Shown piece by piece: positions 47,701-60,332 of a stretch of 64,000 nucleotides of DNA. The stretch is from assembly GCF_022539315.1 (NCBI RefSeq), contig NC_066313.1, positions 23,225,059-23,289,058 of the forward strand, written 5' to 3'. Under the pieces are notes generated by a model that had not been told where the DNA came from, ran no database searches, and worked only from the letters and a program-made list of their open reading frames with translations. The DNA is from Serinus canaria (lineage: Eukaryota > Chordata > Aves > Passeriformes > Fringillidae). Both the position numbers and the translations under genes were made by a program. The first letter of the stretch is position 1; each line of letters begins with the position of its first letter.

Positions 47701-49599
47701 TCACCTCCCCATAAAACTAGCTGCACGTGCAACACAAAAAGGCTGCTGGCCTGAGAGACTAGGCAGGTAGCAGAGCAGGGAATCTTTCTAATGTTTCCCA
47801 GCCCCAGATTTCTTATGTGCATTTCATTCTCTGTGCCTGAAAAAAAAAACGAAAGCAAGGATATTTTCCCTTAATCAAGTCTCCCAGCCGAGGTGTCAGG
47901 CACAGAGAAATCGCTTGTCACTCCAGTGCTTCCCAGCATGCGCTCACTGCACCAAGGAACGGAGGGCAAAGGGATTACAGAATTAAGCGATACTGGTACA
48001 GCAGCCAGAAAGTGGCCAAGATTTACCTGTCACTCGGAAGGAAACTCCATTTCACTTTGTGATTTACTAAGAGTGAAAGTTAAAGTGGTGGGGCCTGGCC
48101 AAGTCCTGGGATCTACGAGCAGGCAATGTCAAACCATCAGCCCATGACAGCCCATACCAGGCAACTCAGCCTTTCTCTGGGCAAGACAAGAGCAGTGGCA
48201 GGATAATCCCTTGGTTCAGGCTTAGGACAGGCTCCTAGAGTCCTATCAGACTTCATCACTGCTTGCCAGTCAACTGAAGGACCAGCCTCGAACATTCTCA
48301 GAGGATCAGAAGCAGTGTTTTCTGTAATCTGGAAAATGGCATCAGCCCAGCAGGGCTGGAAAGGTGGCTTCCGATCTTCACAGTGTTTGAATAAAGACAG
48401 CATGTCTGAAGGGAAATGGTTGTTTAAACTGTGAGCAGCCCACTGGATTTTTTGCTGATGACAGCACCAGGACCAGCCTGGCAAGATTTGTCACAGGTGA
48501 GGATGAAGTGCAAGAGCAGAGAAAAAGGCCCAGCTAGCACACTTCCTCTACTCTATATCTCCTTTCAAGCTAGCTGCTTGCACCAGGCTGTCTCCAGCAA
48601 CAGAACTGTCAGGATTGTGGGAGTCACAGTGCTGCATCTGCCCCTGCTAATGACCAATGACCCTTAAGGTAAAATCTGTTTCGGCCCATATACTTTCTTT
48701 AGTGAAAACACTCTTTTTTCTCCCCCAAGAAAAGTTTTGACCTCTATCACTCCTCGCTCTGTACTCGTCTTACTCATACAGAGATATGATCAAAAGCCCT
48801 TGGGACAAAGACCTCAAAAATAACATCTTGCTCTTCTCTTTCTTAAGTGCACACCTCCATCATATTTCACCTCATCAGACTTCTCTTCTCCTCCTAAGAT
48901 CCCACCTGTCTCTGTCTGTGACTGCTTCTCTTCCTTCTCCAAACTGTCCTTCCCAGTTGTACACTGTCTGGATAGTCTAATCAGAATAAATACCTATTAC
49001 ACCTTCTTTGCAAATTATCACAGCCTCTTTGTTACAGTTTCACTCTCATTTCTCCCCATACTTTTGATCACGGTGCTTCCACTCCACCAGAACTGAGAGC
49101 TCAGAAGGACAAGTGATGAGCTCCTGCTAAAAGACACAAATCAACAATTTCACAGGTACTGAGGGGAGCACTTGGATGAAAATCCTAAGTTTGCAGCTGG
49201 CTGGCTGTTTTTCTCTAGTTGGCTGAACCGAACTCCAAAGCTGGACAGCTCTCAATTTGGAGGAAAACCCAGTTCACTTGACTCTATTTCAGGTTGTAAA
49301 AAGCATAACTAGAACACTTTTAAAAGCCAGGTGTACCTGAAGGCAGATTAATCCCTAAGTGCCATGAATCAATGCAATGTGGTTTCATACTGCAACGATA
49401 ACCATTCTCAGGCTCCTTATCTTTCAGCCAGCTTTGTTCCTATTGATTGCATCCCATCATAAACTTGACAACATCTTAGTGCCAGCCAGGGCTTCTCTCC
49501 TACCCTGTTTCAGTGCCAAGGGCACGCTGCCTTCCAGCTTGGTGTAATGGTCTCAGCCCTGCACAGCTCTGAGTCCACAAGCTTCTTCTTGCTGTCCTT
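44766..49599. other. Non-coding, unique sequence with a TA/CA tract
   Basis: No gene is seen. At 45399-45440 there is a TATATA run and the perfect palindrome ACACATATATGTGT (45412-45425). An A10 run lies near 47840-47849. Frames up to 119 codons are unsupported. Confidence 0.5.
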
Positions 49600-49995
49600 A
49601 TTACAGTAATTTTGATGCTCTCCCCTATGTCTCCATCTTTTCTCATTCCTCCCTTCCATGTTAGTTGCTGGGCTTTCTTCTATTTAGACTAAGTCCTTGA
49701 AATCCACAAATGAACAATTACCTTTATCTTCTTTCTGCTTTTTCAGTTTCTTTCCTCAGCCTTTTCTCCTTCTCTTCCTGACTCCATTCACCTGTATCTC
49801 TGCCTGTACTCGCACCATGCATTTTAATCCCTGATACCTCTCTCTCATGCCTTTCCCTGCTTTCAAGCTCTTCTACCAGTCTTTTGCTTTTCCACTTCTA
49901 TAATCTACTCTGAATTGTCTTGTCTCTGCCGTTTCTAAGTAAAACTGAGACTGCCCATGAACACTTGAAAGGTATTTCCCTAGATTTTTTTTTTT
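49600..49995 (+). repeat. Pyrimidine-rich interval with T run
   Basis: The plus strand is CT-rich over about 49620-49930 (CTTTATCTTCTTTCTGC, TTTCTTTCCTCAGCC, TTTTCTCCTTCTCTTCC) and ends with a T run near 49986-49996. Low complexity; no gene. Confidence 0.6.
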
Positions 49996-50090
49996 TAAAT
50001 CTTCCAAAACAAGCCTCAAGGCTCAGTCAAAGCCTATTTGCCTAGGAGTAGCTACAGAAAAGGGCTTGTGCCTGTTGCAGATATTGTTAG

Positions 50091-50094
<4 letters not shown>

Positions 50095-50162
<68 letters not shown>
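50095..50162. repeat. (AC)34 dinucleotide microsatellite
   Basis: An uninterrupted run of 34 AC units (68 bases) is the longest pure microsatellite of the window. Perfect, long AC tracts are expected to be length-polymorphic in populations and can form Z-DNA. The flanking sequence is unique. Confidence 0.98.
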
Positions 50163-50165
<3 letters not shown>

Positions 50166-50599
50166 TCCATTCTGCTTTCTCTTCAAACACTGGCAATAAA
50201 ATATTACTCAGATTCTATTCCTTGTCCTTCTGTGTGGGCCACTGCTAGGCAGAGCTGAAGGGTAAACACAGATTAACTGGTTTACAACATTTCTGATTTG
50301 GCCAGCACAGGGCTTCTCGATGTACATTCACAGCTGTGATACACCAAACAACACATAATTTATCTTATTTATGCTGCAGGTAAACTCTTGAAACTGCTCA
50401 TTTTAGATACAAATTTGTGACATTGCTTCTGCAGAAGTGAGGCCAAACACAGTGGTGGTGGGGGCTGACGGTACAGCCAATCATGTTACTTGGGTGCAAT
50501 ATGTTCAATCAAGCATTGGATTTGACATTTTTGTCATTGTATTTGACATTTTTACTTCAAAATTCACCTGTACACAGCTGGAAAACAAAGGGGATAAGC

Positions 50600-51965
50600 C
50601 TGGCTCCACAAAGGGAAAAATGTGGCCAGATGTGGTATGTATCTTGATAAATGGGAAGACCAGGGGATTATAAAGCAAAGAACTTAGCTTTGGTTCCCAG
50701 AACAGACAGGAACAAATAACCAGACTACTTTCAAGCACCTGCAAGAGAACAAGGAGATGAGTAACAGGCAACATGCACTTGTCAAGGAAAATCATGTCAA
50801 ACCAATCTAATTTTCTTCAGTGGAAGGTAATGGGTCTTGTGGACAGCAGAGAAACAGTTTAGTCATATATCCTGACCTTAGTAGGCTTTCTGGCACCTTT
50901 TCTCCAAACATCCCTACAGGCAAGCTCAGGAAATATGGTTTGGATGAATGCACTATGAAATGGCTATACAACTTGTTGGGAAACAGTACTCAGAAAGTAG
51001 TTACTAATGGCTCACTGTCAACATGCAAGGATACACCAGTGGGGTTTCTGCATGGATATGTTCACAGTCTGGTGATATTCAATATTTTCATTAACAACCA
51101 GGATAAAATCTGTTTATAAAATTTGCAGATGGCAGAAAGCTGAGCCAGGAGCACATGTGGAAGATAGGTATGGAATTGAAAAATTATCTCATTTACAACA
51201 TGAACTGATAAAAAGTTGAATAAATACTATATGGCATGTGCAAGGTATTATGCTTTGGCAGGTATAACAGTCTCCATTGACAGAGTATGAACAATCAGGC
51301 CATTAGCATCCTAGCAGAAAAGGGGCTTACAGGATAAAAGCCAATAGTATTCCATAAGCTCAGCACTGCCTTGCCAGAAAGGAAAAAGAAAATACAATAC
51401 ACTTGTACAAGGATGAAATCTGCAAAACACAGAAACTGTCTTTACCCAACAATAGTGGGCGAGACTACTGTGTCCACCTTGGGAAAATAAAGCCCCAAGG
51501 AAAGCGTGGCCCTGCTGGAGAGAGATCTGAGGAAGGCAATGATAATAAACAGAAGCTGAGAAAACATAATTTCTATGGGAGCTTGAGTGCATTGGAGCTG
51601 TTAACTTTACAGACAACAAAGAAAAAGATGAGACATTTAGACAGTTTTCAAAAACTTGAAAGGTTTCAGAAAGAAATACAACGGATTGTTCTGCATACCT
51701 GTGACAAATACAACAAGAAAAAAGGGGGCTAAATTGCAGAAAAGGAGATTAAGGTCAGAAGTCCTCTCTGAGCTCTAGCAGTAAAAGCATCAAGCACTGG
51801 AAAAAAATTGTTTTGCATTGCAGAGACCCCACCAACAGCAGGTGTTTTAGAGTCAACTAGATCAACAGGTCAGGAAACAGCCATGTAAACCTGATCCGGT
51901 CTTTCAGCAGTGCAATGAACGACATCCTCTCATCAGGTTACTTCTACCCATCTCATTGTAGTTTC
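50600..51965 (+). mobile_element. Degraded CR1-like LINE, ORF2 RT to 3' end
   Basis: Translated plus-strand fragments follow the order of CR1 ORF2. First comes a decayed RT upstream part with AATCATGTCAAACCAATCT near 50790. Then come YGLDECTMKWLYNLLGN near 50940-50990, KVVTNGS, and VIFNIFINNQDKI near 51072-51112. The catalytic box reads as KFADGRKL near 51118-51141, where active elements have Asp-Asp. The C-terminal portion follows (DYCVHLG near 51460, ALLERDLRKA near 51510). The 3' part near 51795-51960 (AAGCACTGGAA, then GACATCCTCTCATCAGGTTACTTCT) resembles the CR1 3' end. Many stops and shifts mark an old copy. The 5' edge is uncertain. Confidence 0.8.
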
Positions 51966-54900
51966 TCTCTCACACAAGACATTAATCCATGTACAGTACT
52001 CTCCTGACCATCCTTGCTTGCAGACATGCAAGTTATGAGAAGAAAGCTGGGCTGCTGGTCCGTCTGCTGGCACACCGCGAAGTGCTGCCAGTGCTTTGTG
52101 TGGAGACAGTGACGAGCCCGCAGTGCATCTTCTGAACTGGACAGTAGGGATGGCTTAAAATTTTTCTTTCCACCTGATTAAGTAGATCAGCTTATGACAC
52201 AACCCATAAGGGATTTACTTTTTGGCATCACTGGGAATGACCCCAGCAATGTAAGAAGCTAAGGCAGCAGATCCCAAAATAGGGGTCTTGACTCCACAGA
52301 AAAAGTCTGAAATCTTGCAGGAAAGATCACTGCCCCAGAAAATGGAGCATCAAGAAGAAAAGTTTCCAAAACTCCTGAGCTAAGTGGTTTTTCTCCAAGA
52401 ATCCGACAACTTTCCCTCTCAACTGAAAGCTGTTGTGTGACACAAATCCTATATCGAGGTAGTGGCCTTTGTAACTCTATATTTCTCTGCAGTATAAGGA
52501 GCAGCAGGACAAACACAAGCTCCTATAGCAGTGACCTGGGTTATCAGGCAAGTCTGTGATTAGACCTGCTCAGAAAATGGAATTTTGTCCAGGGGGAAAC
52601 CACACTGTCCAATACTTTCCAAGCAAAAGCACTCTGTCTGTACATTCCTATCCTCTTCGCCTATAAGTGGTTACAACAGGCATGACTGACTGGGAACCAG
52701 TTACAAGGGCCAGTCCTAGTACTCAGATACTTTCCTTGTGCATGTCCCACACTTAGCTGTATGGGATCTAGGCAGTCTGAACTTGAAAGGTAAATCACAG
52801 GACGACAGCAGAATGCCAGAGCATTTTTCATGACCTTTCTAATGAAGATATTCAGATCTCAAAATGTTACCAGCTGAAAGGACAGTCATGCCTTCTCTAA
52901 CAGCTCTGCGGTGGGAATATGAATGACTTTGCACCACCAGATAAAAGGTATAAATGCCAATAGGAGAGAAAAATGGCTTGGGTCAGTCCAAATGCATCTC
53001 ATTAAGGAAGAAATAACAGCAAGAAAAACAAGAAAATGAAGGGTTGGGGTGAAGGACTACTTAGCTCAGAGTGTGACACCCCATATAATTCTCACCAACA
53101 AAACTCATGATGCCTTATCTCACGTGCCTTTGCATGTGTGAAACACGGAAAACAACTTCAAGATTAGATGCCTGCAATCATGCCTGCTTGTACAGATGCA
53201 CACATGCATGCCTCTTAGTAAACAGAACTACTGATTTGTGAGGCCACTTCCTTTTCTGTGCTTTTCTGAACCTCTGCTGATTTCCTCTTGTGGAGTTTCC
53301 AGATGGTGTCCTTATTGAAATGGCGACTCAGTGTTCCCTTGAACCCTCACACGGTTAAGCACTTATCCACTGCCACAATGGGAAACCCCTTTTACAATTC
53401 AATTTGATCTTTCTCGAGGATTACTAGAAGCACCCACTCTTACTGTAGCAAGATTTTAGACTGCAATAAATGATTTTACCATAAGAGTTTTTAAGTGTCG
53501 GAGGCATCAAAATGGCTTTGCAATGGCTATGAGTAGATTTAACTCAGAAGTTTGACAGTCCCATGTGCTCAGCAGCACACTGAATGATCCAGTAATGATA
53601 GTGTACGTATCTCCCCAGGGCACCCCAGTGTGAAGATGCACAGAGATTGCAGCCCCATCCCCGGAAAGAAGAAGGCATCTTGCTCCCTTGGCTGGGCAGA
53701 GAAACAGCTTTTCTTCCAGATCACACTGAGCATCAGTGAGCAAAGGCACCAGGGATGACTACACCTCACTTCTGGATGTCCATGACAAGTCACCCCATAT
53801 TCATTCAACCTCATGTTGCATTAACTGTATACAAGGGGATTTTTATGCCATTTGCAAAACGGTGGTAGTAGAGATAAGCAGCAAGGTGTGGCAGGAGGCA
53901 TTATCAGATGAAGAGATACCCAACCCACAGCTGATATCAGACTAGGGCACAAACTAGCTGTCTTATGCCTGTGTTTCAAAAGGCAACATCTCCCCATAGC
54001 ACAGTATTTGTAAGCTGGGGTGCTGGAATGGGTCCAGAAAAGAAAGGATGGATTTTCCAGCACACCACCCAACTTCACATGATGCCTGGGGCATGGGAAA
54101 GGAAACCCCGCCCTGCTCCATGCAAGATAAAAAGCTTATGTTGAAACAGGGTTACTCCAAGCTTGGTATCTGGAGCAGGTGCAGGTATTTGGCTGTTTTT
54201 CTCAGAAAGTGCAGTATTCACAACTGGAAAGAGATTTTTTCAATAGAGCTGATATCTCATTTGGGCAACAAACCAAGCATCCAGGTTTATCAGATCAGAG
54301 CTCCTCATGCTGGGAGCAAGCATGAGTGAAAAACAGAACATATAATGACAGTCACTGGAAGTCTTGCAAGACAGCACTACACGTGCTCAGCACCTGTTAA
54401 ACACTCTTGTGTGGATCCTTCAAAATTCCTCTTGCCCTTTTTGGGACTAATGATTGAGCCTCAGTCACTGAGACAGCTGACTTCACATATTCAAGCCTCA
54501 TGATACGGAGATAAGTATTTATACATTTTTGAAACTAAAATGCAATTAAAATATTTTCTAGATAGACTCAAGTGAGAAGTCTTAGAGATTTCGGAAGCAA
54601 ATACTTTAAGTACAAATTTCTTGCTTCAAATAGATTTCAAAGAAACTTTTCACTTACAAACAGAACATTAATTTTCTTCTCCATATGGACCTACGGCCAA
54701 TCCCTCTGTCTTTCCCAAACATCCTCCTAAAATTGCTAACATAAGGAAATCTGAAGCGTTGCAGCTGCTAGATTAATCATCTACATGCTATACACAAGCC
54801 ACACAACTCAATTTCACTTCTGAGATTTTGAAAAATACTGTCTCCTTAGTAATTCTTCTGGTATGGCTTACAGAAACTGCAGCAAACATTGAGAACATAG

Positions 54901-55920
54901 GCAGCCATATTAAGGTAAGAGATATGTGGGAAAGTGCCTGTGCAATTAACTTCCTTCTTGATGAGGATATGCCCAGTGAAAGAAATCTGCAACAAGCACA
55001 GGGCTGATGCATTTCAGAAGACAACATGAATGTTAATAACTAAAAAAATTTCAGCTTATAAAATTAAAATGGCCAGCTCCTGTAAAAATGCCAGCAGAAG
55101 AAGACAGGTGGGAGCTCAGGAAAGACAGTTATAAAACAAAGGAGGTTCCAAACTCTGTTTTTATGATTCTGTGTAAAAGGAGATTTCAGCACCACTGTAC
55201 CACTTTTACTGTGGATGATTATTTCTGCAAGATGACGTCTGGTTTGAGTACAAGTGCCAAAAAAATTTCTACAAGTGACAGCTAAAACTACTGATAGATG
55301 CGAAGCACTGCTGCATTGTTTTAATAACTGTGTTTCCAATTTTATAATAAGGAATACAAAACTTTTAGTTGACTAGAACAAAACACTTTACTTTTCTAGG
55401 AAACCAGTTTACCTTTCAAAGCTGCCTCTGTTAGAACAGACAAGTGCTTAAATCATGTTCACCCTAAAGCAGTGGACTTAAAATAAACCAGCAGTACAGG
55501 CAAACACACTGGATGCCTGTAACCTATGACAGGAGCACAACCCCAACCTAACAGACTGCAACAGTCAGTCTGACAGCTGATACTGCCTTCAGCATGACTG
55601 TACCTGCAACCAGCACTATGGGAGCTCTCCTGACAATATGAGGATTTCTCTTGAACAACTCCCAAGTGGAGAAAAAAGTCCTGCTTTTCATGCCTTCCTA
55701 ATTATTCCCAGTCATTATCAACATCTCATCTTTAATGTTGTCTTCCACCAAAAAAACCCCAGGATCTTTGGCAAAAACTGTTGCATCAGTGAGAGGGTTT
55801 CCCCTAAATTTAGAGACCTTGATAAAACCATTTGTTAATGATTCCAGAAACTTGTAGGGACTGTAAAAATTCTGTGAAAGACATATGGAAGATAGAAAGA
55901 CTCAAAATGAGTGCATGTTA
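51966..55920. other. Non-coding, unique sequence
   Basis: No gene or further repeat is recognised. A small CpG cluster lies near 52058-52112. AT content is high at 54500-54660. Frames are under 95 codons. Confidence 0.5.
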
Positions 55921-56003
55921 AACATTTCCAAACCCTTCCAAGTTTTGGAATGCTAAAATATGTTGGAACATTAAAACATTTCCAAAATGTTTTAACATTT
56001 AAA
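55921..56003. repeat. AT-rich inverted repeat and iterated ACATTT words
   Basis: Arms TTAAAACATTT (55971-55981) and AAATGTTTTAA (55985-55995) are perfect inverted repeats around a CCA loop. They sit in a stretch built from repeated ACATTTCCAAA and TTGGAA words from 55922 on. The structure could form a hairpin or reflect local template-switch duplication. Confidence 0.85.
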
Positions 56004-57000
56004 TGCATACAGAAGCTTTAATAGGAATATGATAATCCAGGACCCAGGAGTGAATATTGCATGCCCCAGTAGGGGACTGCCAGCTTCCCTGCTTCCCTTT
56101 CCACATGAGAAAATCTTCACGATTATTAGCTTCTAGTGTGTGCTGGCACATCAGAAACAAATTTATCTCAGAACTAAATCTTCCAAGGAATCTTTTTAGG
56201 AAAAATACACATTAAAAAGGAGTGTGCATTAATTTGGCAGGGAAATCTGCCCCTGTTCTGCACATGTATGACTATTTGTGGCAGATCATGAGTTTGCAAT
56301 TGGTATTTTTGATCCTGTCTGCAAGGAAGAAAATGGACTCTGGAGAGCTCTTCCAACCTTTCATTTTTGCTATTCTAATGTTGGATTGATTCCCAAGCAA
56401 ATGAATTACTGGATGCAATGCAGGTTAGACACTCCAGGGTACATAATGAATGGGAGGTTTATTATTATTTATATATATATCATGTGTGCATGCAGCTTTG
56501 CAATTAGCTCATGGGTTTAACTTCCAGACGTGTGTGAGCAATAGGACAGAGAACAAGCAATGCCTGTGTCTGTGCTCATAAATGCCATGTAAAATTTGTC
56601 TCCTCTTGCTCTGTCCTTGACCAAGTTTCTCCAGCCCATAGTCCCAGGAAGGCCCATTTTATTTGGGGAATGACTCCTACCCTGGTGGGGAAGAACAAGT
56701 CTTATTGCTGTGATTTGAGAAAAGTACTGAGGGGAAAAGAGAAAGCCAAAAGCCCAAGAGTCCTCCCCTGATATGCACCTGTAACACACACCTCTAACAT
56801 ATTTCAGTGAAAACCCATCTCCAAAAAGCTCCTCAAGTGCACATTCTACAGCATGGCTAAGCAGGCCTCCCAAGTGCGCTGGCACTCTGGCTCAGCCCAA
56901 AGTCTGCTTTCGAGGCACAATCCAAAGCATCCAACCCCCAAAAAGTGGTTCCACAGGTGCCAAAGGGGATCAGAGAAACCATACACAGCACTTCTAAAAC
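56004..57000. other. Non-coding, unique sequence
   Basis: No gene is seen. A short TA run lies near 56468-56481. A 122-codon minus frame (56517-56885) has no domain. Confidence 0.5.
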
Positions 57001-58040
57001 AGCAGCAGCTGCTGCTCAGCCTGAGCAATTCCTCTTTATTTTCCCACTGGGAAACCTACTCTAAAGACAATGTTCACAATGGCTCTGAGTAGAGGACTGG
57101 GAGCTGGTATTCCTCATCCCCCTCCAGCCTGGTGCTTTCATACAGCACAAGAGCCCTCCCAAAATCCTGGCCAGTACCTTGTTTCTCCAGCAGACACCAA
57201 AGGGCAGGTTGCTTCTGCAGGTCCCTGAGAGGGCAGGCTGGGGAGCACCTCCAGGCACACAGGATGCTACCAGGGAAAGCAGATTTGCTCATGGGCTCAG
57301 CCAGCTCTACCTTCCCCAACCATCCCGTTCTGGGCACCAACACAACAGGCTGTGCAGCACTGGCACGGCCCATGGGGGCTCGGCACACCTGCCCTGGCAT
57401 TCTGCTCCCAGCCAGTGATGGCTCTGATGTCACAATGGACAGAAGGCTCTGATGTCACTTCTCCCAGAAGTGGCCAAGGGAGAAGAGGGGGGACTGCTAT
57501 GCCCTGGCACCCTGATGACTGGCAGGACCCTCCCAGGGCTCTGCACCCAGCGATCCCACACAACCCCAGCCCTGGGAAGGGCTGCTGCCATGCCCAGCCC
57601 CCAAAGGGCTCTGCAGCAAACACACAGCAAAGGCACAGCTGCCACTGGAGAGGCAGCATTATTTAGGCAAGGGAAACCAACACCTGAGTGTAACTGAGAG
57701 CAGTTTCCTTAGGATGGGGCATGAGGGGTGGCAGCTAAAGGGTGCTGGCAGGTGCTGGCAGGCACACTGCAGACAAGGGAAAAGCAAGAGAAAAGCTGGA
57801 GCCTGCAGAAGGCCCAAGGAAGGGAGGAATAGCTCAGGTGAAGCTGATGCTATGGCCAAGCAATGGAAATCACTGGCAGCACTCCTGCAGAGGTGTGATT
57901 ATGGCACAGCTGGCACACTGCTGGGAGAACTCCAGATCCCTCTTTTCTGCTTTTACCCTTCCCTTAGAGGGAGAAGCATGTCTCATTACGCTGCAATTCA
58001 AGCCTCTCCTCTCTATCAGAATAAAGGTAGAGGTTTTTGA
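57001..58040. other. GC-richer non-coding stretch with short repeats
   Basis: GC content rises, stops become rarer in all frames, and five or more overlapping frames of 80-120 codons appear on both strands, a hallmark of composition rather than coding. CpGs remain scarce, so it is not a CpG island. Direct repeats include GGCTCTGATGTCAC at 57420-57433 and 57445-57458, and GGTGCTGGCA twice at 57741-57760. Confidence 0.5.
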
Positions 58041-58190
58041 ATTATAGAATATCCTGTGTTGCAAGAGAACCCAAAGAATCACTGAGTCCAACTCCTGGCC
58101 CTGCACAGGATAACCCCCCAAAAATTCACACCATGTGCCTGACTGCGTTTTCCAAGCACTTTGTGAGCTCTGGAGGGTTTGGTGTGTGGA
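58041..58190 (-). mobile_element. CR1 LINE 3' tail fragment
   Basis: The plus strand starts ATTATAGAATATCCTGTG and runs through GAGTCCAACTCCTGGCCCTG, a GATAACCCCCCAAAA stretch and CACACCATGTGCCTGA, then GAGCTCTGGAGGGTTTGG. This is the reverse complement of the CR1 3' untranslated region, as in the element at 9877-10505. Only about 150 bases remain, which is typical of heavily 5'-truncated insertions. No coding part is left. Confidence 0.9.
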
Positions 58191-60292
58191 TGGGAAGAGA
58201 GAAGGTGCACTCTGGCTTTGTCTAGACTACTGCTTTAACTCACGTTAATTGCTCCCCAATTAGCCAGAGTTAGCAAACACATTTGTAAACACCAGTCTAG
58301 ACACTGCACAAACATTTGTTCTAAGACACATATGTAAAATAGTTAAGTGGATGCTAAAGTAATTAGGTATAATCTTATTACTTCCCTTTCTCGCATCCCC
58401 TTTTCACCTTTAGCTGGAGCACAGACTGGAGCTCTGTACAGCAGGACCTTTTATCAAAAGGCACTACAAAGGTAAACCTTAGGGCTATCGCATGCAAAAC
58501 CCTGATAAGGTGCTATTACTTCCCAGCCAACTTTCAAAGACACAGTACCGTAGGGTTTTACATCAGCAGACATTCAATGCACACAGAATCCACTAAGTAG
58601 GTGTAAAAGCCTTCTGAGTTTCTCAATTTTGATTTATATTCTCTTTTAAAAAAATCATTAGGCAGTAGATTTTGTGGTGTTCTTTATAGAGATAGACCCC
58701 TCAACCCCTTTGTTATGGCTGTATATCAAAATGTAAGGTTTGAACGTGACATTCACACTTCTGCTACTTTAGCACGCACAGCAACATGTTCCCCTCTGAT
58801 TTTCTTTCAAAGATGCCTTATCAGTCTTTATATATGATCATAATGTGGAGCATATATCAACAGGATTCTTCAGAGCTGGAGAAGAATTGCAATCTCTTAG
58901 CACTTTCACAATCCCGTGAGCTAAAAAGCAGGTTAGGGGTTTCCAAATCTAGCTTCCAGCTCCCTGCTCCACACACACGCCTCCCTCCCCCCAGCTGTCA
59001 GAATTCTGCAGCTTTTTATCCAAAGCAGAACAGAAACTGGCATCTGGATGGAAAAAATCCATTTCTGCAAGGTTCTTGGGATACAAAACAATACACTCCT
59101 TTTCTCATGCCAGGTCCAAAAAGACAATGCAGCCTCTAAATGAACCTCTGTTTCTCTTCTGCAGGGGTTGCAAGCCAGGGGCTAGCAGGTTGCAAAGGCC
59201 TCACCATCCATGTCCCAGGCTGTGGTTCCCCTAAGGCTGCAACCACCACCCCCTTTTGCAAGCACATTATTTGGCACGCTTTGGTTTGTATGGCCCAACT
59301 TCATCCTAGTAATGCATTTCCCTAACAAGTCAGCTCTCATGTGAATTCAAAATGACACCAATTTCACAGCTAACCCTCATGGCACAAGCAAATTTCAAAA
59401 TTATTCACAGAAATTTTATAATGTTTTCCTTCTGGGTCTGAAACAGAGAAAGAATCTTCAAATTCATATCATCCAAAGCTGCAGTCGTATTTCTTGAAAT
59501 GCCCCAAACTGCTCAATTTCAAGCTGTTTCAGTGTTAAGATGCATTTTCCTTTGTCTTATAAAAGTCTGAGGAAGGTTAAACGCCTCTTCTTTGCTACAG
59601 GCTGTGCTATGTAGATCATATCTCCTGTGATTTAACTCTGCTTAGTCAGAAGGGAGCCACCATCATGTACCATTTTGCTTTATTGTTAAAGTTCAGCTGG
59701 CTAGAGAAGAGGGTGGAAATGACAACTCCCACCACCCTAATAAAGGAAAGCAAAATTAACTTCGTACTTTTTTGGAACTAATTAGAAATCAAAAGTTCAA
59801 GCATACTAAAAATGAGTATGATTTTGCCTGGGTCAAAACTTGACTCAAAATCCTTCACTTTCATTTTATTAATAACAGCATGGAGGGGGAAAAAGAGAAA
59901 AATATTGAGAAATTGGCTGTGCACGAAAAATTCCAAGCCTACTTTAGCTTCAGCTCTCTCCAGGTGCTTGGCGAAGCAGATCACCTGTGTTTTGAACAAA
60001 TGATCTTTAGCTGAGATATGCTTGTCTGCACACACCAGTTTCAGCAATCAGGAATCACTTTGTTCATTTGCAGTTATTTGGTGTTAAGGGAGGATGGCAG
60101 TCAGTGCACCTCCAAGAGGCCAGGTTTCTGCCTGTCACATGGCAAGTAAGCTGAGGGCACTGGGAGTCAGCGCTGCCCTGCCTTGCTGCTGCTGAGGATG
60201 CTGGGCACTAGTGCCAGTCATGATGGGACTCTGCTGAGCACGCACAGTCAAGCAAATTAAAGTCATAGGCGGAGCCTACTGTCAAGAGTTGT
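58191..60292. other. Non-coding, unique sequence
   Basis: No gene or repeat is recognised. Frames up to 117 codons (58786-59139) have no domain. Confidence 0.5.
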
Positions 60293-60332
60293 TAAAAAAA
60301 AAAAGAAAAAAAGGAAAGAAAGGAAGGGGGGG
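60293..60332 (+). repeat. Purine-rich A/G tract
   Basis: After TTGTT, the plus strand runs AAAAAAAAAAAG then AAAAAAAGGAAAGAAAGG and a G7 run, with no pyrimidine for about 40 bases. Low complexity. Confidence 0.85.

Noticed and set aside
50066..50248. Open frame of His-Thr repeats
   Set aside because: Translation of the (AC)n microsatellite.
57132..57666. Several overlapping frames of 79-120 codons on both strands
   Set aside because: A locally higher GC content removes stops in all frames. No single frame is favoured.
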